A stretch of 64,000 nt of DNA from Lanius collurio (Eukaryota; Chordata; Aves; Passeriformes; Laniidae): NCBI GenBank assembly GCA_020086605.1, contig JACBWW010000017.1, positions 11,801,534-11,865,533 of the forward strand. The letters run 5' to 3'. Of this stretch, positions 47,696 through 61,000 are shown in pieces (positions within the stretch are counted from its first letter, which is position 1; each line of letters opens with the position of its first letter). The notes under the pieces are model-generated. The model did not search any database and was not told where the DNA came from. It saw only the letters and a list, made by a program, of their open reading frames with translations. The translations under genes and the position numbers were made by a program.

Positions 47696-49305
47696 GACGT
47701 GGTCATTCTTCCTTCCTCTTCAAAAACATCATGGGGCTGCAACTGCATTTGGGCCAACACCCCCTACCATGACCCAGATACACTACAGGCACCATTCCAT
47801 TTATTGGGAAGTTGGGTGAAGGTGATTGTTGATGGATTTTGGACTCGGGTAATAGATGGTAAGTATTTCTGGCAACTCTCCTTCTCACACCCTGACATTC
47901 CTTATGGACTGCCTGGGTGTTGCACAGCAATTGTGTACAGTGTGGAGCACTTCAGTCCTGATGTTTTAATTGCTGCAAAGAATCCTTTTGGAATAACCCA
48001 CTGCTCTAGTGCTTTGTGCAAAATCTCTAGATGACTAGTTGCTTGGAGGAGAGCTGTGTCAGGGAGCCCTCTTAGTATTTATGCTAACTGATCAGGATGT
48101 TAAAGGATCAGACTTTGAGTGTGACTGACTTAAAGAAAGCTTGACCTAATGATTTGGATGGTCACCTTTGGCTTCAGACACCTGTGTTCAATTTCATGAT
48201 CTTTTGCTGATAGCTTTTGATCTTTAAGGAGATTCATAGAATTAGTAGGAAGCAGCTTTTTAGGTAACTGGAGGTGGGCTTATAATCTCCCCCCCAGTTT
48301 CCCTTCTATAAGATGTTTCTTCTCACCAGACAATGGCAAAGGTTATGCAAATGCTGATCAAGTGCTTGTATACTTCAACAATGAGATCCATGTCAAAATT
48401 GGAGGCAGCTAGGGGTCTTTTACCTTTGCTTTAAAAATGTTACACTGACTTTTCTTCTTTTATTTTTTTCTGCAATGCCATTCTCCTTTCTCCCACTCAG
48501 TTAAATATTTTAGCATGGAAATCTGCATATGGAGACACTATTTAATATAGGCTCATTATTTAATATTTGGGTTTAGTTATGTCTATTATATATCTTCTTA
48601 CTAAGGAAGCACTAAGTGACCGGGTTATCCACAATAATTACAGTGTATGTGTTGCCAGACATAGGTAGTAAGGTTTGGCTGATTATAGACACATCCACAT
48701 GTCTGAACAGTATGAGGGCTTCAGGATAAATACCACTTCAGAGGACTGGTAGACAATCAACAAGCAGCTGTTCAGGTATGCTGAACACCAATCATTGTTT
48801 CCAGCTCAGTCAGCTTTCTAACAGCTGAGGACTATTTCTCAGGTGAGCCTTAGGCTGAAGCACAGCAGGAATTTCTCTCTGGAGCAATATCCCAAACATG
48901 CCACTTCATTCGAGCATATCCCACAGTAGTGATCCCTGCAGTGTGTAGGTCCACCTGTTTACACCAGCACCTGGGGAATGGGGTCAGGGAAATGAGCTGG
49001 GTAAGAAATATCCTGGGAGGGGGAGGGCTACTCCTCTAATCTGGTTGCCTGAGCACATGTGTACTCAGAGCAACTGAGGCTGGAGGTGAGGAGGAGGGAA
49101 TGAAAATGGATGGTGGGAAAACATGATGAGCACCAGCTCCAGGGTTTATCTGGTCAGTGCTGAGCCATGGAATTTTGCAAATGGTTTGCCTCTGTGTTGA
49201 TTTCTGGGGTGTAATTTCATTTTCTCTTGAGGAAATACTGAGACTCATGCTAAACTGCAAAGGAAAACAAGTGCATGGAGAAACCCACTGCTCAAAATAA
49301 TTGAT
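47696..49305. other. Intergenic region downstream of MAP3K8
   Basis: No gene is supported. An open frame at 47699-48034 (111 codons) begins directly after the MAP3K8 poly(A) signal but has no recognised family and no splice context. Confidence 0.5.
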
Positions 49306-49868
49306 TGTGCTGGTTTTGGCTGGGGTAGAGATCATTTTCTCTACAGTAGCCAGCGCAGGGCTGTGTTTCAGCTTTGTGTTGATAACAAAGGATGTTTCTG
49401 TTATTGCTGCGTGGGGCTTACACCGTGTCAAGGCCTTTTCTGTGTCTCGCCAGCGTTGAGGCTGGGGGTGCACAGGAGCTGGGAGGGGACACAGCCAGGA
49501 CAGCTGACCCCTCCTGACCCAAGAGATATTCCAGGCCATACGATGTCACACTCAGTGTATAAAGCTGGGGGAACAAGGTGGAACATTCTGAGTGATGGGG
49601 TTTGCCTTCCCAAGTCGCTGTTATGCACGATGGAGCCCTGCTGTCCTGGAGATGGCTGAACACCTTTCAGCCCGTGGAAAGTGGTACATTAATTCCTTTT
49701 CTTGCTTTGCTTGTGTGCACAGCATTTGTTTTACCCTTTAGCCTGTGTTTATCTCATACCATGGGTTTTCTCGCTTGTACCATTTCAGTCCTCTCCCTCA
49801 TTGCACCAGAGGGGAGTTCATGAGTGGCTGCACAGGGTTTGGTTGTCTGCTGAGGGTAAATCACAACA
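49306..49868 (+). mobile_element. Solo LTR of an avian ERVL-type endogenous retrovirus (sense)
   Basis: It starts tgtgctggttttggctgggg and contains the family's typical blocks: 'aaggccttttctgtgtctcg', 'gtgcacaggagctgggaggg', 'acagccaggacagctgaccc', a 'tgtataaagctgggggaaca' TATA-like block, and 'gagatggctgaacacctttc'. It ends near 'gggtaaatcacaaca'. TGAT lies directly before it and again one or two bases after it, a possible target-site duplication. No internal viral genes are present. Confidence 0.8.
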
Positions 49869-51397
49869 CTGATGAAATTAGGGAGCCAAATGTGCCTTCT
49901 ATTCTCTTGCACTTAGGAGGTTTCTTAGTTCAGCCCATGACCCTGGGACTGAGATCACCACCACACTCCTCAGAAAGGCTTCCTAATGTTTGGAAGCTTG
50001 AGAGAAGTTGCAGTAGAAGTACAGAGCAGTTTACCAGCCCTCCCTGTGTGCAGAGCTGACAGGGAAGGGGAAGCAGGCCCTTGGCCAAGCATTAGTCCAT
50101 CTATTGGGATCTTGAGGAAAACACTGGCTAATTGGCAGAAACAAAGAAGCAGCTGGGGAAGAGTCACTGGAGGTGTGACTCTGCCACAGCTGGGAAGGCC
50201 AAGTTGGTTGTCTGGGAAGGATTGGGATGTAAAGAGATGGTTGGTGCTGTGCATGGCCAAAACTGGGAATATTTTCATTGCTGGGTACAGCTTCCCTTGG
50301 GGCTGTGCTAGCTCCTTCTGAGGCAGGCTTAGACATCATGGATGAAGGCTTTCTTTGCTTCCTTTTACTTGCATCCCATGTCCAGGGACTTTGTAAATTC
50401 CTGACATAAGAGCACCAAAGCACTATTCAAAGCCCAAGCAGCCTTTCCTTTTCTTATAGGAAAGGCCCAGCAAAGTCCATTCCTAAAACTGTTACCATCC
50501 AAAGCTAACAATTCGGGCAAGGTGAAAACAAGTCCTTTATAAATTGTGTGCTGACCAAACTCAGCAACGCCCCAAAAAAATCCAGCCAGACTTTGGGAGT
50601 GGCTCATTATAGTCCCATGGGCGCACTCATGCTGCCTCAGGCTGGTCACCAGACACAGCCAGGCTGACAGATACTGGGGCATGGTGACTCACCAGGAAGG
50701 AGGTGAGCTGCTGCCACAGCTTTGCTCACCTGCACCCACACCTCCTGGCGAGGCAGCAGCACGTGGCACCTGAGCACGGAGTTAGCGTGGCCACAGGGGC
50801 AGCCTGAGCATGCCCAGGGGCAGGTGGGTTTGTCCAGAGAGAGGCTGCCAGAAGGAGGATGCTCGCAGAGTGAGGTGTGCAAGACAAAATGGCTGTATCT
50901 GATCCTCATCAAAGCTACATGCAATGACAGCCTCACACTCACCCAGAAATCTGGTCTTGAGTGTGAACCCTGTTCCTGCAGGTGCCATTGGCAGAGGAGG
51001 GATGCTACCATGGTGCTCCTGCACAGAGAGGTCATGCCCAACTTGCAAGCAATGACACTGAGCATAGCTTTGTCAATATGTAAAAGTCAAATAATTAGTG
51101 ATGTTTGCAAAGTTTAAATCCTTCCTGGTGCTGGTAGCAAGTCACATGCTGAAGCCATGCAGCCAAAGAAGAGCAAGAGATGGAAATGAGAGAAGGCAGG
51201 GAGGGACTCCACAAGGTGTATGTGTAGCCCAAGAGGACAGGGTGGCAGGAAGGGGTCCACTGACCCTCCAGAGGTTAAGTGCCACAGCCAGGCATCAGCC
51301 TGGGGGCTTATCAAGGCTGCTGGCAAAGCAAAGGATGCCCTCTTCTCTAATGCTCACTTACAGTAAGCCAAGGTCAACTTTTCTTCCCCTTCTCTTA
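49869..51397. other. Spacer between two LTRs
   Basis: 1.5 kb of moderately GC-rich unique sequence. Several overlapping short open frames occur on both strands, none with recognisable similarity or retroviral motifs. It is therefore not the internal region of a provirus. Confidence 0.55.
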
Positions 51398-51979
51398 TGG
51401 TTTAACCACAGCTGGCACCCAAGTACTGTGCAGCTGCTTGTCACCCCCTCCCCATCCTGGAGGGAAAGAAAGAACACAAGGGACTTAGGAAAAAAAAATG
51501 GAAAAAACCCCAAAACTTTTGGGTTGAGATAAGAACAGTTTATTAATTGAAACAAAGTTAAATGTGATAATAATAATAGATATTGTAATTAAAAAGAAGG
51601 AAAAATAAAACCAAATAAAAAATGAGTGGTGTACAATTCAATTGCTCACCACACACTGACCAATGCCCAGACCATCCCTGAGCAGCAATTGACTCCCTCT
51701 GACCCCAGTGATTTACTAAGCATGATTTTCTGTGGTGTGGAACATGCGTTGGCCCAGTTAGGGTCAGATCTCCTGGCTGTGCTCCCTCACAGATTTTTGT
51801 GCTCCTCCTCACCAGCAGAGCATGAGACACTGGAAAGTCCTTGTCTTAGTCCAAGCACTACTTAGCAACAACCAAAACATCAGTGTGTTATCAACACGAG
51901 TTTTGTTCTAAATCCAAAACACAACGCTGTACCAGCTACTAAGGAGAAAAATAATTCTATTCCAGCTGGAACAAGAACA
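51398..51979 (-). mobile_element. Solo LTR of an avian ERVL-type endogenous retrovirus (antisense)
   Basis: It reads 'tggtttaaccacagctggca' at its left end. Then follow 'cccctccccatcctggaggg' and 'gggttgagataagaacagtt' blocks and an A-rich mid-part, and it ends 'ctattccagctggaacaaga'. On the minus strand this is the TG...CCA layout of songbird ERVL LTRs. It belongs to a different subfamily from the sense copy. No internal genes are present and boundaries are approximate. Confidence 0.75.
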
Positions 51980-51992
51980 CCATCCTTCCTTC

Positions 51993-52111
51993 AAAAAAGA
52001 AAAGGAAAGGAAAGGAAAGAAAAGAAAAGAAAAGAAAAGAAAAGAAAAGAAAAGAAAAGAAAAGAAAAGAAAAGAAAAGAAAAGAAAAGAAAAGAAAAGA
52101 AAAGAAAAGAA
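51993..52111. repeat. (AAAAG)n microsatellite
   Basis: Nearly perfect aaaag pentamer array of about 24 copies, with an aaagg variant at its left end. It begins about 14 bases from the end of the antisense LTR. Confidence 0.98.
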
Positions 52112-55100
52112 GTCTGCAAAACTCGTGTGAATTTCCAGTGTAGGTCAAAGTTTTCTCTTTGTCAACTGCTTGTTCAAATTGCAAGTGAACAGGAGCTGCT
52201 GCCATGCAGTCCTGGTGCAGGTAAGCTCATGGCAGAGCTGACCCTGAGCAGAGCCTGTGTCTGTAACCCACCATCACTGCAGATATTCCTTCAGTAGCCT
52301 TTATTCACCAGTGGTACAAAGATCCCCTCCAAAACGTGAACTGTTTCTCCTTATTTTTGTGTGTAATGACAGTAGTTTCCAAGCCTGACCTGGTGTCCCC
52401 ACCACCCATGCAGCTTCCCTCCCATCTCACAGCACTTGCTCTCCCTCCTGCATGGCCAGCCAGTGTGGTGGCTCTCTGGTACAGGTGCAGAGGGACTTAG
52501 AGGGAGGCTGGCACATGGATCTGCCCCTGCACTGGGTCCCCAGCCCCTCAGATGGCATCTGCCACTAGTGGCAGAGGTGGAGACATTTAGTGACCCCTGC
52601 CTCCTTCTCCCACTGAGCTCCTGCCACAGTACCTGGAGGGGTCTGTTTCCAACAGCTGTCCTGAGCAGAGCCAGAAGCACAGCTGTGCCCCAGGGATGAC
52701 AGCAGCCCAGTGACACTGTGCTGCCATCCCTCAGATGCTGGTGGCCCAAGGACAATCTGGACCCCTGGGAGCACTGGGACACTGGGGCTGGGTACTGTGA
52801 GGACCACAGCTGTACTTTCTGGCATACAGAGATGGCAAGAAGCCAGCAAAGGCTTCCACTAAAGGACATGTTTGAACACTGGTCCAAAAATCCCATGTGA
52901 TGACTGGGCTAACCGGCTCCCTGCCCATCCTCTGAGGAGGGACACACAGGCTGCATCCTTGTGTATTTGAGTGTAGGTGGTTTTGAAAGAACAGAAGACC
53001 AGATTTCACTGTCTCAGGCAGAGTTGGCCAAACATCAAGGCATTTCCAAGTACGCACTGGGTTGTCTTTGGGGAAAATCAGACCATTTTCTGCATAAGAT
53101 AGGATATTTTAAGGCAAGCAACAAGTACCCTGTGAGGTTAAGTTGGCTCTTCCTTAGAAATATGAAAACATCTTTGGTTCCAACCTATCAATAATTCATT
53201 TTACCAAAAGAGTAATATTTCCAGGAAGGGAAATAAGCCAAATAATGTTAAAAAAGTTCAGGGAGATCTCCCTTTCTGCACTGTTTTATGCAAATAGTAC
53301 CCCAGTTAGGCTGTACTTCCCAAACTTGCAGCAAGACTCCGGTGTTAACTGCAGCATCTTCTCTTGGCATTCTCTGTAGTATGTGTGGGCAAGTGCAGAT
53401 TTGATAAGAAGTCAGAAATTACCTGGAAGGAGGAGGCCTCAAGGTGTGTCTCTGAGTGCACGTCTTGAAAAGAGGTGTGGTATTTCTTCCTGCACCCGAT
53501 GAAATTTGTAAATGGGGCTGAAGCATTCCCTGATCCATGGTGAAGGAGGCTGACTTACAAAGCAGTTTGTACATTCAGATACCTGAAGTCAGAGTTAGTG
53601 CATGTGCCTGTCCCTGCACACCCCTGGTTCTGGCATACCAAAGGACAGGAGGGGCCACACAGAAAACCCCTCCATAGGCAGGTCTCAAGCAAGAACCACT
53701 TTTTTTTTTTTTTTTTGCCTCCAGACCATTTGTTAGGACACATGGGAAACCAAACCAGCATGGTAGGAAGGCTGCTGGAGATGGGAAGCAACAGACACTT
53801 TTCATCACTCAGCTGCATGGGGAAAGGAGGAAAAATCTGTATTTATACAAGGAAATACTGTGCTCCTTCCAAACTTTAGCTCCTTGCAAACTTCGCCTAA
53901 CTCCAGCTGTTGTATGCTGGAATTTTGCCTTTCCTTAAACTCCAAAGTTTTGCATGCCCAGCCTTTGTATGTCAGCTGATACTATTCTAGATTTTGCAAT
54001 AGTGCTGGTTACAGGACTTCATTGTGCCTTTTTGATTGGAAAGGCTCTTACTTATATTTAGGAACTGGATAGGGCTGCTGTAAGAAAAGTCATCATGTCA
54101 GAGTCAAGCTTCTCATAGGAGTAATTAGTGTGAGTAGCCATGAAGATAGATCATCTTCTCCGAAATGATACTGTTGATGCTGTATTTGTACATGTTGTCC
54201 CAGCACGATCACCTCTGTCCCTGAAAGATTAAGAAATGAAGCAGGGTTAGACACCAGGGAAACATGTCCAGCTATTAAATATGGGCCTCCTGAGGATGAC
54301 TCGTGTCTGCAACATTCCCGGCTGGGTTTTCCTCTCCCAAGTCCCTTGAGGGATTATTCAGCTGAAGTCATGCACTGACAGTGACATAACAGTTTCAGAC
54401 CTGCATTTTGAAAATACAAACAAACAACTCGGTGCATGAGACTGCAGATACAATTTCAAGTTTAATTTATAAGGTCACTTTAAGTTTGGAAATTTTTATT
54501 TTTACTGACATGGGGAAATATTTTCAAACTTGAGTGGGATAACCCAAATAACTGAGTGTGACCTTGCAGTCTGCCCCATGTGGAGCAGGGGTTGGACGAG
54601 AGATACTTCCTGATCCATGGTGGAGGGGCCCAACCTTGAGGAGTAGCAGGAGAAAGCTGGGCCCATGTGCACCCTGTTGCCCACTTATCCATGGTTTTGG
54701 AGAGAGAGTAGAGGCTGATACACAAAAAAACAGGCACAAAAAGGCAAACCTTGTCTCCCTTCAGCATTTGTCTGCATTCTTGCCTCTGTCTGATGTCCCA
54801 GAGCATTGGGATCCTTCCTCTTCTGTGCTTGATTACCTCAGCTTCCTACCCAATCTCGCAAGATCTCAGGAATGGATTTTAAAAATTTCACCTTCTCAAG
54901 ACACAGTGGTTTTTATTCCCTCTCCCTGCAGTTCTACCAGGTTATTCCTTGTGCCTGGGTGAACCTACAGGAGGAGACTTGTTTCCCCCATTCAGGCAAC
55001 TTTTAAGATGCTGTGGGGCAATGTCCCCCCATGCTTTCCTCCTGCCTGTCACCTTCTGTCCCCTCTCCCCTTAAGTCACTGGGAGAGGGACAGCCAGGAC

Positions 55101-57834
55101 CTCAGTGCCTTTCTGAGTGGCACAATCCACATCATAGCTCTGTGACATGGAAGTCACTCGCCTCTCTCCTGCCAGCCCCAGCCAGAGAAGGTTTTACTGG
55201 GAGAGGAGGCAGGCAGAAAGCCAGGATGGATACAAGCCTGTGGGAGATGTACAATACTTGTCATAGATGCACAGTGCTCCAAAATGTGCTGAAGAGCAGA
55301 GGTAACCTGTGCCCTGTGCTTGCCCTAGGTCAATGCTCTGGCAGTGCTGGGCTGGCTTGGATGTCATACATTTTGGGGAGCCACTGGTTATAGGATCAGG
55401 TTGTGTGCCACCCACCAGCTGGTGCTGAGTGTGGCTCCCAGCACACTGCTATAATACAGAGTTGAATGATTAAGGATTATTTCCACTTTCCAAGCAATGT
55501 CAAAGTCTCCACATCATTTCCTCTCAGGACACGAGACAGTACACCCAAAGCTGTTCCAGTGCCAATGTGTGAGTCAAAGCTGTCGGGTGATGCACGCACC
55601 GAAAGGAAATGGGGATGCAGAAGGAGTCCAGAGACACAGAATGCAGTCTGAGTCTGTTTATGTGCCTGGTGCATTTACCCATAACCTCCACATAAGTTTC
55701 TTTTTTATTTGAAATAAGGCCTTTTCTGGCCTTTAACTAACATTGCACACTTTTCAGGACACTAACTAGCAACTCCCTCTCTGTGCCATGGTAAGCAGGC
55801 TGGTGTTTCTCACTTTAAATCCCTTCTCTAAGAAAAGGAACAGTGCACTTTGTGTTACCCTGCCCTCAGGTACCCTAACACATTTACACCTTTGCTAGGG
55901 TGATTCTTTCATGCCCCTTGCCTTGCAGCTGCCCACATCCCACTGGTCTGTATGGAGTTATCCAGGCAGCAAAACAGGCAAGCCACCTGCTTTCAGTGAG
56001 CCTGCTCCTGCCCCAGCCCAGCCATGGCAGCTGAGCTGCCTCCTGTCACTCAGCTACTTGAGCCCTGAGCCACTCATTTACAGCAGTATCCTTACAATTA
56101 CCTCCTCCCCAGCAGCTGGCAGCGTAGTCCTGGGCATGCACCTCAGAAACCCCACACAGAGCCCACCTGTTTCATGTCTGCTGAGTCAACAGGCAGCCAC
56201 ATATACTGCTGCTAGTGGTGAGCTTCACACAGCTTTCCATCCCAGGGTGGTGCATGCAGGATCATTCACAACCTCCACAGCTCCCACGGGCTCGCTCCTG
56301 GTGCGTCGCTGACTCCTGTGTCACACCGCTGGCTGTACAGGCCAGCTGCCAGGAGCAGGAGATCTTCCTGCACTTGTCCTGCTTGGGAAATGGTCTCCCT
56401 CACTGAGAGGAAAGCCGTGGCCCTCAGGACTGCAGGGGGAATATAGCTGCCCCCAGTTTGGGCTGGGCATTTCAGCAATGGCATATTCCCTGTCTCGTGC
56501 CTCCCTCCGAGGTGGTTCCTCAGCCTCTGAGGTGCTTTCCAAGCAAGGTTTTGGGGAGTCCCTGAGGGTTGGTGGAGATGCCCTGGGGATCAGGCCTTGC
56601 TGCAGACCAGCTTGGACAGAGGAGAAATCTCTAGTGTAGGGCAAAATTAACAGAGCAGATGTGTGAGATAGAGACAAGAAATGGTTCAGAACCCTAAAAT
56701 ATGAAAGGAATAATTATCATTTTGTCTAACCTGTTACATAAGACAAGCTAAAGGACTCCTCGCAGAAACTCCTTCAGGTCCTCTGACTTGCCCCCAGAGC
56801 AGAAGGGATGGAGAGCGGTTGATGAAGTACTTCAGAAATACAAGAAGACCCAAATGCCACTGCTGAGGGATCCCAGCTGTAAAAAGTGGCCTCATGGACA
56901 TGAGCTATGTGGATTTCTGCTGCACAGAGGAATGCAGGAGGACTTGCACTGAGCAGGGCTGGGCAGTGTGGGTGCTGTGAGCACCCCTTGGCTGGGGCAG
57001 GAGCAGCAGAGGGTCCTCTCATGCCTCTGCTGATGGCAGTGGGAAGTGCTATGGTGGAAGGACGCAGGAGCTGGCTACAGTCTCAGGTCCATTCCATGCT
57101 CCCAGCATTGTGCTGGCCACTCTAGGAGCCACACCCCTGGTCAATGGCTTAATCTGTCTCATGTCTCCACATTTTTTGAGTCCCAGATCCCCTCTGCTCT
57201 CATCCTTCTCCTTTATGGACTTTGCCTTCTCTCCCAGGCTGCTGCTTGATGCCCCAATGGTTTTAGTGTACTTTCAGCAGATGGAGTGAGCACTCATGGG
57301 CTCCAAAGTGTTAGTATTCCTCTGCCCACTTCCCCTGTGACTTGCCCACCCTGACCACCCACCTTTCTCGGACAATGGGAGCCCACATGAAGGGAGAAAG
57401 GGAGGTGACCCCTCAGCAAGGGGTTGCTTCCATTTTGCACCTTCTTGACAGTTTTCTTGGAAAAGACTTTCTCAGGCTGATGTTTTCTTATGCACGAGAT
57501 GAGTGCAGAAATGAGGTGGCAGTGAGGAAAATTTGCTCTAAAAACCACTTTCAGACTTAACTGAATGCAGAGAAAAGGTTTCTTTTCCTGTTATATTTTC
57601 AAGTGCCTTTCCATACTCCTGTAAATCTAGGCTAGTTTTATTTTCAGCCCTTCTAGCTTGGGGATTTCCTGAGAGCTCAAATGAGGAAGGTGTCTGCAGC
57701 CTGATCCTAAAAAGGGCATAGGAACTGATGTCCAGCACCTGGTCAGCTGATGCCAACCCTTGATCATGTCTAAAGGCTGTCTATTTTTTCTTTATGCCCA
57801 AACTTCCCTAGAAACTGGAGGAAATCTAGAACTA
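52112..57834. other. Intergenic region, no gene recognised
   Basis: Mixed-composition sequence with many short overlapping open frames on both strands, typical of non-coding DNA of about 50 percent GC. A T17 run lies at 53700-53716. No exon chain, repeat family or RNA gene could be supported. Confidence 0.5.
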
Positions 57835-57844
57835 NNNNNNNNNN
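57835..57844. other. Assembly gap (10 N)
   Basis: Ten unknown bases directly against a long pyrimidine microsatellite. The gap length is probably nominal. Confidence 0.99.
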
Positions 57845-58018
57845 TTTTCTTTTTCTTTTTCTTTTTCTTTTTCTTTTTCTTTTTCTTTTTCCTTTTCTTT
57901 TTCCTTTTCTTTTTCTTTTTCTCTCTTCCTCACTTCCTCTCTTCCTCTCCATCTCTTCATCTTTTCCTCTCTTCCTCTTTCTTTCTGTCTTTTTCTCTCT
58001 TTCCTTCTTTCTTTCATC
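57845..58018. repeat. (TTTTTC)n and degenerate polypyrimidine tract
   Basis: The hexamer tttttc repeats to about 57922, then an irregular C/T tract continues to about 58018. One strand is almost purely pyrimidine. The true length is unknown because the N run abuts it. Confidence 0.95.
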
Positions 58019-61000
58019 ACCATATTTCTTAATGCAAACAGGCACAATTCTCTCATTTACTTAGTAGCTGTCCTTATCAGCATGACTGCTTCCTTTCTCC
58101 TTGATGCACATTCTCTTGCCCACTAGATTTCTTGTATATCCTATTCTATCTTACTATTCTCTTCCTGTCTAGTGAGAGTAGGCAAAGCAAAGTTTTTCAG
58201 CAATTGAAACTTGGAATGTCCCTCTGAAAGGAAAGTCCCTCTGATGCTATGTCAGAGGCTGCAAGAGTAATTCCCTCTCCAGATCTAAGTTTCAAAGTTT
58301 TCTTTGTTTTTTGGACTTGAAGTATCAACCAGGATCAGCCTAGACAGATCCAGCCCCTAAAGCTTAGTCTTTCAGCTACATAGATTTCATGTTGTGCATG
58401 TCTTTTAGGTTTTGACATTGCCAAAATGTCATTACAGTGTGAAGTCTCGAAATACCTCTTTGTTTTCACTTTGCAGTCCAGGCTTCACTCTCCTTTTGGT
58501 GGCCAGAAAACTCCACTGGACATCACCTAAATTTCTTCGCCGTGAGCCCACTGACCTACTCCAGTATGAACAGTCATTGGGTCTAACAAAGAAAACCTGC
58601 ATGTTTTCACTGCTCTTAGATGATCTTTGCACTGTCAGATCTTCACTTGGTGTCATTCCTCTTGGCAAACACATTTACTCTACAAAGAAACTTGTCATCC
58701 TCCCTCATAAGAAGTGTACAGGCAGATAAATGGATCTGGATCTCACCTCTTCATCCTGACCAGTTGTTATTTTCTTTTTCTTCCTGAAACATCGTTGTTC
58801 ATCTTTGGTTTCTGGGTCCAGGCTATCTTCACTACAGGGCAGCATTGTACACAGGGCTGATTTAGAGCAACATAAAAATTAGAGCCTTTCTGTTGGATCT
58901 GTTCCAACACTTCTCATGATATTTGAGTGACTGAAGTTATCAGAGGCTGTCTCAAGACTTGATTCCCCCATGCATCCTTGGTCTGTAGCAGGACAACAAC
59001 TGGGAGGACAGCTGAGTGAACTGCTGAAGCACAGCTGTGCCTCTGGCTAAGGCACTCCAGCATTGTTTTAATCTCTGCCACTGCATCTCTGGGTGGCTAA
59101 CACCAAATCTGTACAAAGAGTTACTCTGTTGTCACTCAGCTCTAACTTTGGCAAAATTTTAATTTTGCAGTTCTTTTGAGACTTTCAGACAGGAATTCTT
59201 TCTGGACAGCAGAATATTCATAAACACCTTATGTTAGGCAAAATTGGGATTAATCTGTGGATGCTGATACCAAGCAGGTATTCGAGAGGGAGGAGAATTT
59301 GTGGCTGGTTCACAGGTAGACAAGTGTCAAAGTTTGATTTGCCTTTTGCTAAGCACAAACCAAATTATCTCATAGTGCCCCTGTTTTGTTTCTAAAACCT
59401 CCTGACTTTGCTTGAACCTAAAATACCCTGAGAGAAGCTTTTCTTTCTGTTTTTCACTTCTGCTTCCAGTGGTAACTGGAAACCAGAAGCTCCAGCACAC
59501 ACGAAAACGGTAGTGACGGGAGAAGGAGAATTACGTTCACTCGTTTGAACTACCAGCCTGAAGGGAGGAGGCTGGTGTCACTGCAGTTGTCTCTGCCGGT
59601 GTATGGGGTGACAGCTGGGTTATTTGCCTCCGGTCTGTCTGGGGAATGCCCACCCAGATGCAGCGATTATCTGAATCACTGACATTGACTGTGAATGGCA
59701 AAAATGCAGCTTTGGAGCTTGAGGGAGTTTCCTTTTCCCTTCTTCCCAGGTACTAATGTCCTTCAGGGAGGAATTCCCAGGATCTTGCCTTGGCACCAGG
59801 AAACGGACAATTGATCCCAAGCCCCTGGTTTTGGCAGAACTGCTGCTTGCTATGTCAGCCTCAGTCCTGCCAGGGTGAGCAGGGGGTTCTGAGCAGTTTC
59901 CACTGGTACAAAAAGCAGGTGGTGCAATTCCAGCCTTCCCTCAGATAACCCTCGAGAATCATGGGAAGCACCCAGCAGCATCCTTGGCCCTGGCAGGAAC
60001 CCATCCCAGACACTGGGTGAGATTTTGGCGTACCAACCCCTGCCTTTTGAGATAGCCTTCTGCCCTTGCAGCCCCACCAGATGCACCCTGACGGTTTTGT
60101 GCTCTGTCTCCTCAGTGCTCCCCACCAAGGGCTCCTCCACTGCACCCAGCACTGGCACCACTGGGCTGTGCCTCCTCTTGCTCCCGTCTCGTGTTGCTCC
60201 TGCCTTTCAGTTCCCATTACCACTTTGAGGAGCAGGTAGGGAAGGAACACAACATGGTTTCATTCTCTTTTTGTAAACCACCTTAGGAACACAGAAATGT
60301 GCTTTTAACGGCTTCTGTGATGTTCCAGGATTTCCAGCACTTAACTACATCACAGTTAGATGCTTGGTGGGTACTGACACACCTGGATTACCACAAGAGG
60401 TGAGAAACAGCACCAGAAAAACCCATAAATTTCTCTCAAACAGTCCAACAGCATGTTTTCTAAAATAACACCTGGCTTATGAACAGTGACTGAGGGTGGG
60501 GGAGTATGTGATTTGGGTTTCCACTTCTGGGGAGAAACAAAGCAACTATTTGTGCTATGAGCTGTGAGCACCATCCTAATTTAAAAAGCCATGCTGATAT
60601 GAACCTGGTAATAAGGGCACATGTCAGGCTGTCTGCTCCAGCACAGCAGATGCTCACCAATGTGTTACCCCAAAGTCCTGCAGGGCACTGTCCTGCCTAC
60701 TGGGCCTTGCAGTGGTTGAGCCACTTTTGCAGAGGTGATTAATATTCTCAGTTCTCAGTGCCACCGAAAGACTCCTTCTCCTGAAAATGACCCAGCCATG
60801 GCTGAAAAGGTGGCTCAACAGCTGGTGCAACTCCCTGCTCTGCAGCAGGTTCTCAGGATGCTGGTGGGTCACTCCTGCTCCCTGATGCCCTTGGAGTCCA
60901 TCAGCACTTTCCTGCTCATACAGATATTGAGAAGACAAAAACTTGGAAGTCTACGCAGATAGATTCTCTAACTGAAACTTGGCTCTTAGAAACCAAAAGA

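Noticed and set aside
47699..48034. Open frame immediately after the MAP3K8 poly(A) signal
   Set aside because: It overlaps an opposite-strand frame, shows no known domain and has no splice sites linking it to other exons.
49869..51397. Interpretation of the two LTRs plus spacer as one provirus
   Set aside because: The LTRs are in opposite orientation and of different subfamilies, and the spacer has no gag, pol or env-like motifs.
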